The translations under genes and the position numbers were made by a program. DNA of 6,738 nucleotides from Rhodocyclaceae bacterium (lineage in GTDB: Bacteria; Pseudomonadota; Gammaproteobacteria; Burkholderiales; Rhodocyclaceae): assembly GCA_027325905.1 (NCBI GenBank), contig DAIEEM010000188.1, positions 1 to 6,738 on the forward strand. The letters are read 5' to 3'. Below, one piece after another: positions 6,566 to 6,738 of this stretch (position 1 is its first letter; every line of letters starts with the position of its first letter). The notes under the pieces are model-generated. The model was not told the DNA's origin. It saw only the letters and a list, made by a program, of their open reading frames with translations, and did not search any database.

Positions 6566-6686
6566 GGTTCCGGCCACGGATGGCGGGTGTCCGATTTCCG
6601 CAAGTAAAGGCGGAGGGCCGGCGCTTTTTCGGCCCGGGGGACATGGAGGGAATCGGACACCTGCCGTCCGGGGCGCACCGCTGCCG
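6566..6686 (+). repeat. Structured repeat element, copy B (plus-strand orientation)
   Basis: The arms at 6577-6599 and 6649-6670 form a 22-bp stem with one bulged base. Its two non-Watson-Crick positions are U-G and G-U in plus-strand RNA. The loop starts GCAAGTAAAGG (6600-6610), ends GGACATGGAG (6639-6648), and encloses a 6-bp hairpin GGGCCG/CGGCCC (6615-6620 with 6630-6635) with a GCGCTTTTT loop. The 3' flank is GCGCACCGCTGCCG (6673-6686) and the 5' flank has TTCCGG (6568-6573). Core and flanks match copy A read from the other strand, while the stem sequence is largely different, so pairing and not sequence is what is kept in the arms. Confidence 0.75.
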
Positions 6687-6717
6687 CCGACGTCGAGCGC
6701 CATTATCCAAATATCAT

Positions 6718-6738
6718 GCTTTGCGGGTAGCGCAAAGC
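6718..6738. repeat. Perfect hairpin at the window end
   Basis: GCTTTGCG (6718-6725) and CGCAAAGC (6731-6738) form a perfect 8-bp stem around the 5-nt loop GGTAG. The window stops at the end of the arm, so a following U-tract (terminator) or a longer palindrome cannot be judged. It has no clear similarity to copies A and B. Just upstream, TATCAT at 6712-6717 could be a -10 box for a gene further right. Confidence 0.55.

Larger units (their letters stand above)
6384..6738. other. Non-coding tail of the window dominated by palindromic elements
   Basis: No convincing gene lies here. Short open frames on both strands run through the palindromes, lack family similarity and have no well-spaced ribosome site. 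The region holds two inverted, related hairpin elements, a short palindrome between them, an AT-rich patch (6701-6717) and a terminal hairpin, each listed separately. There is no U-tract after the first hairpin, so no classical intrinsic terminator for panB is visible. Confidence 0.8.

Noticed and set aside
6392..6607. Small open frames across the downstream non-coding region (plus 6392-6607; minus 6487-6678 and 6491-6703)
   Set aside because: They read through the hairpin arms and cores, lack well-placed ribosome sites, and their peptides are not shared between the two element copies.
6600..6640. CTTTTTC in copy B as the U-tract of a terminator
   Set aside because: The T-run lies inside the loop of the GGGCCG/CGGCCC inner hairpin, not after a stem; the best stem before it is a short, bulged AAAG-CG/CGCTTT pairing.
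6404..6686. Elements as an IscB/HEARO omega-RNA, integron attC sites or a CRISPR array
   Set aside because: There are no associated nuclease, integrase or cas genes in the window, no attC core motifs, and only two inverted copies rather than direct repeats with spacers.

Overview
The window is a dense, high-GC chromosomal segment from what looks like a betaproteobacterium. The protein sequences, base composition and gene order (purM / AI-2E permease / hda / HAD phosphatase / pcnB / folK / DUF486 / panB) suggest Rhodocyclales or a close relative. The order-level placement is inference; no 16S or other marker is present. All protein genes are ordinary core genes, and none looks recently acquired.

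Layout: the left end holds the minus-strand purM (AIR synthetase), starting at a GTG and running off the window's left edge. A 63-bp gap with candidate divergent promoters separates it from a plus-strand gene train. The first block is perM-like permease, hda and a HAD-IB phosphatase, joined by two 4-bp ATGA overlaps. After a 56-bp gap with a promoter-like TATCAT comes the second block: pcnB (poly(A) polymerase I), folK (TTG start overlapping the pcnB stop), a DUF486 small membrane protein (ATGA overlap) and panB (13-bp gap). The train mixes replication control (Hda), RNA turnover (PcnB) and folate and pantothenate synthesis (FolK, PanB). The overlaps imply translational coupling rather than one shared pathway.

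The last 355 bp (6384-6738) hold no convincing gene, and panC does not follow panB within the window. This stretch carries the most unusual signal: two related structured elements of about 120-130 bp in opposite, head-to-head orientation (minus strand 6404-6533, plus strand 6566-6686). Each has a long hairpin of 22-29 bp, a conserved core (GYAAGTAAAGG ... GGACATGGAG) around a variable inner hairpin, and a conserved 3' flank (GCGCACC-NN-TGCCG). Arm sequences differ between copies while pairing is kept. In each copy the imperfect positions become G-U wobbles only in RNA read in the element's own direction. A 13-nt palindrome lies near the midpoint between them. I do not recognise the family; a BIME-like repeat or an undescribed structured RNA are the main readings. 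The window ends in a further perfect 8-bp hairpin.
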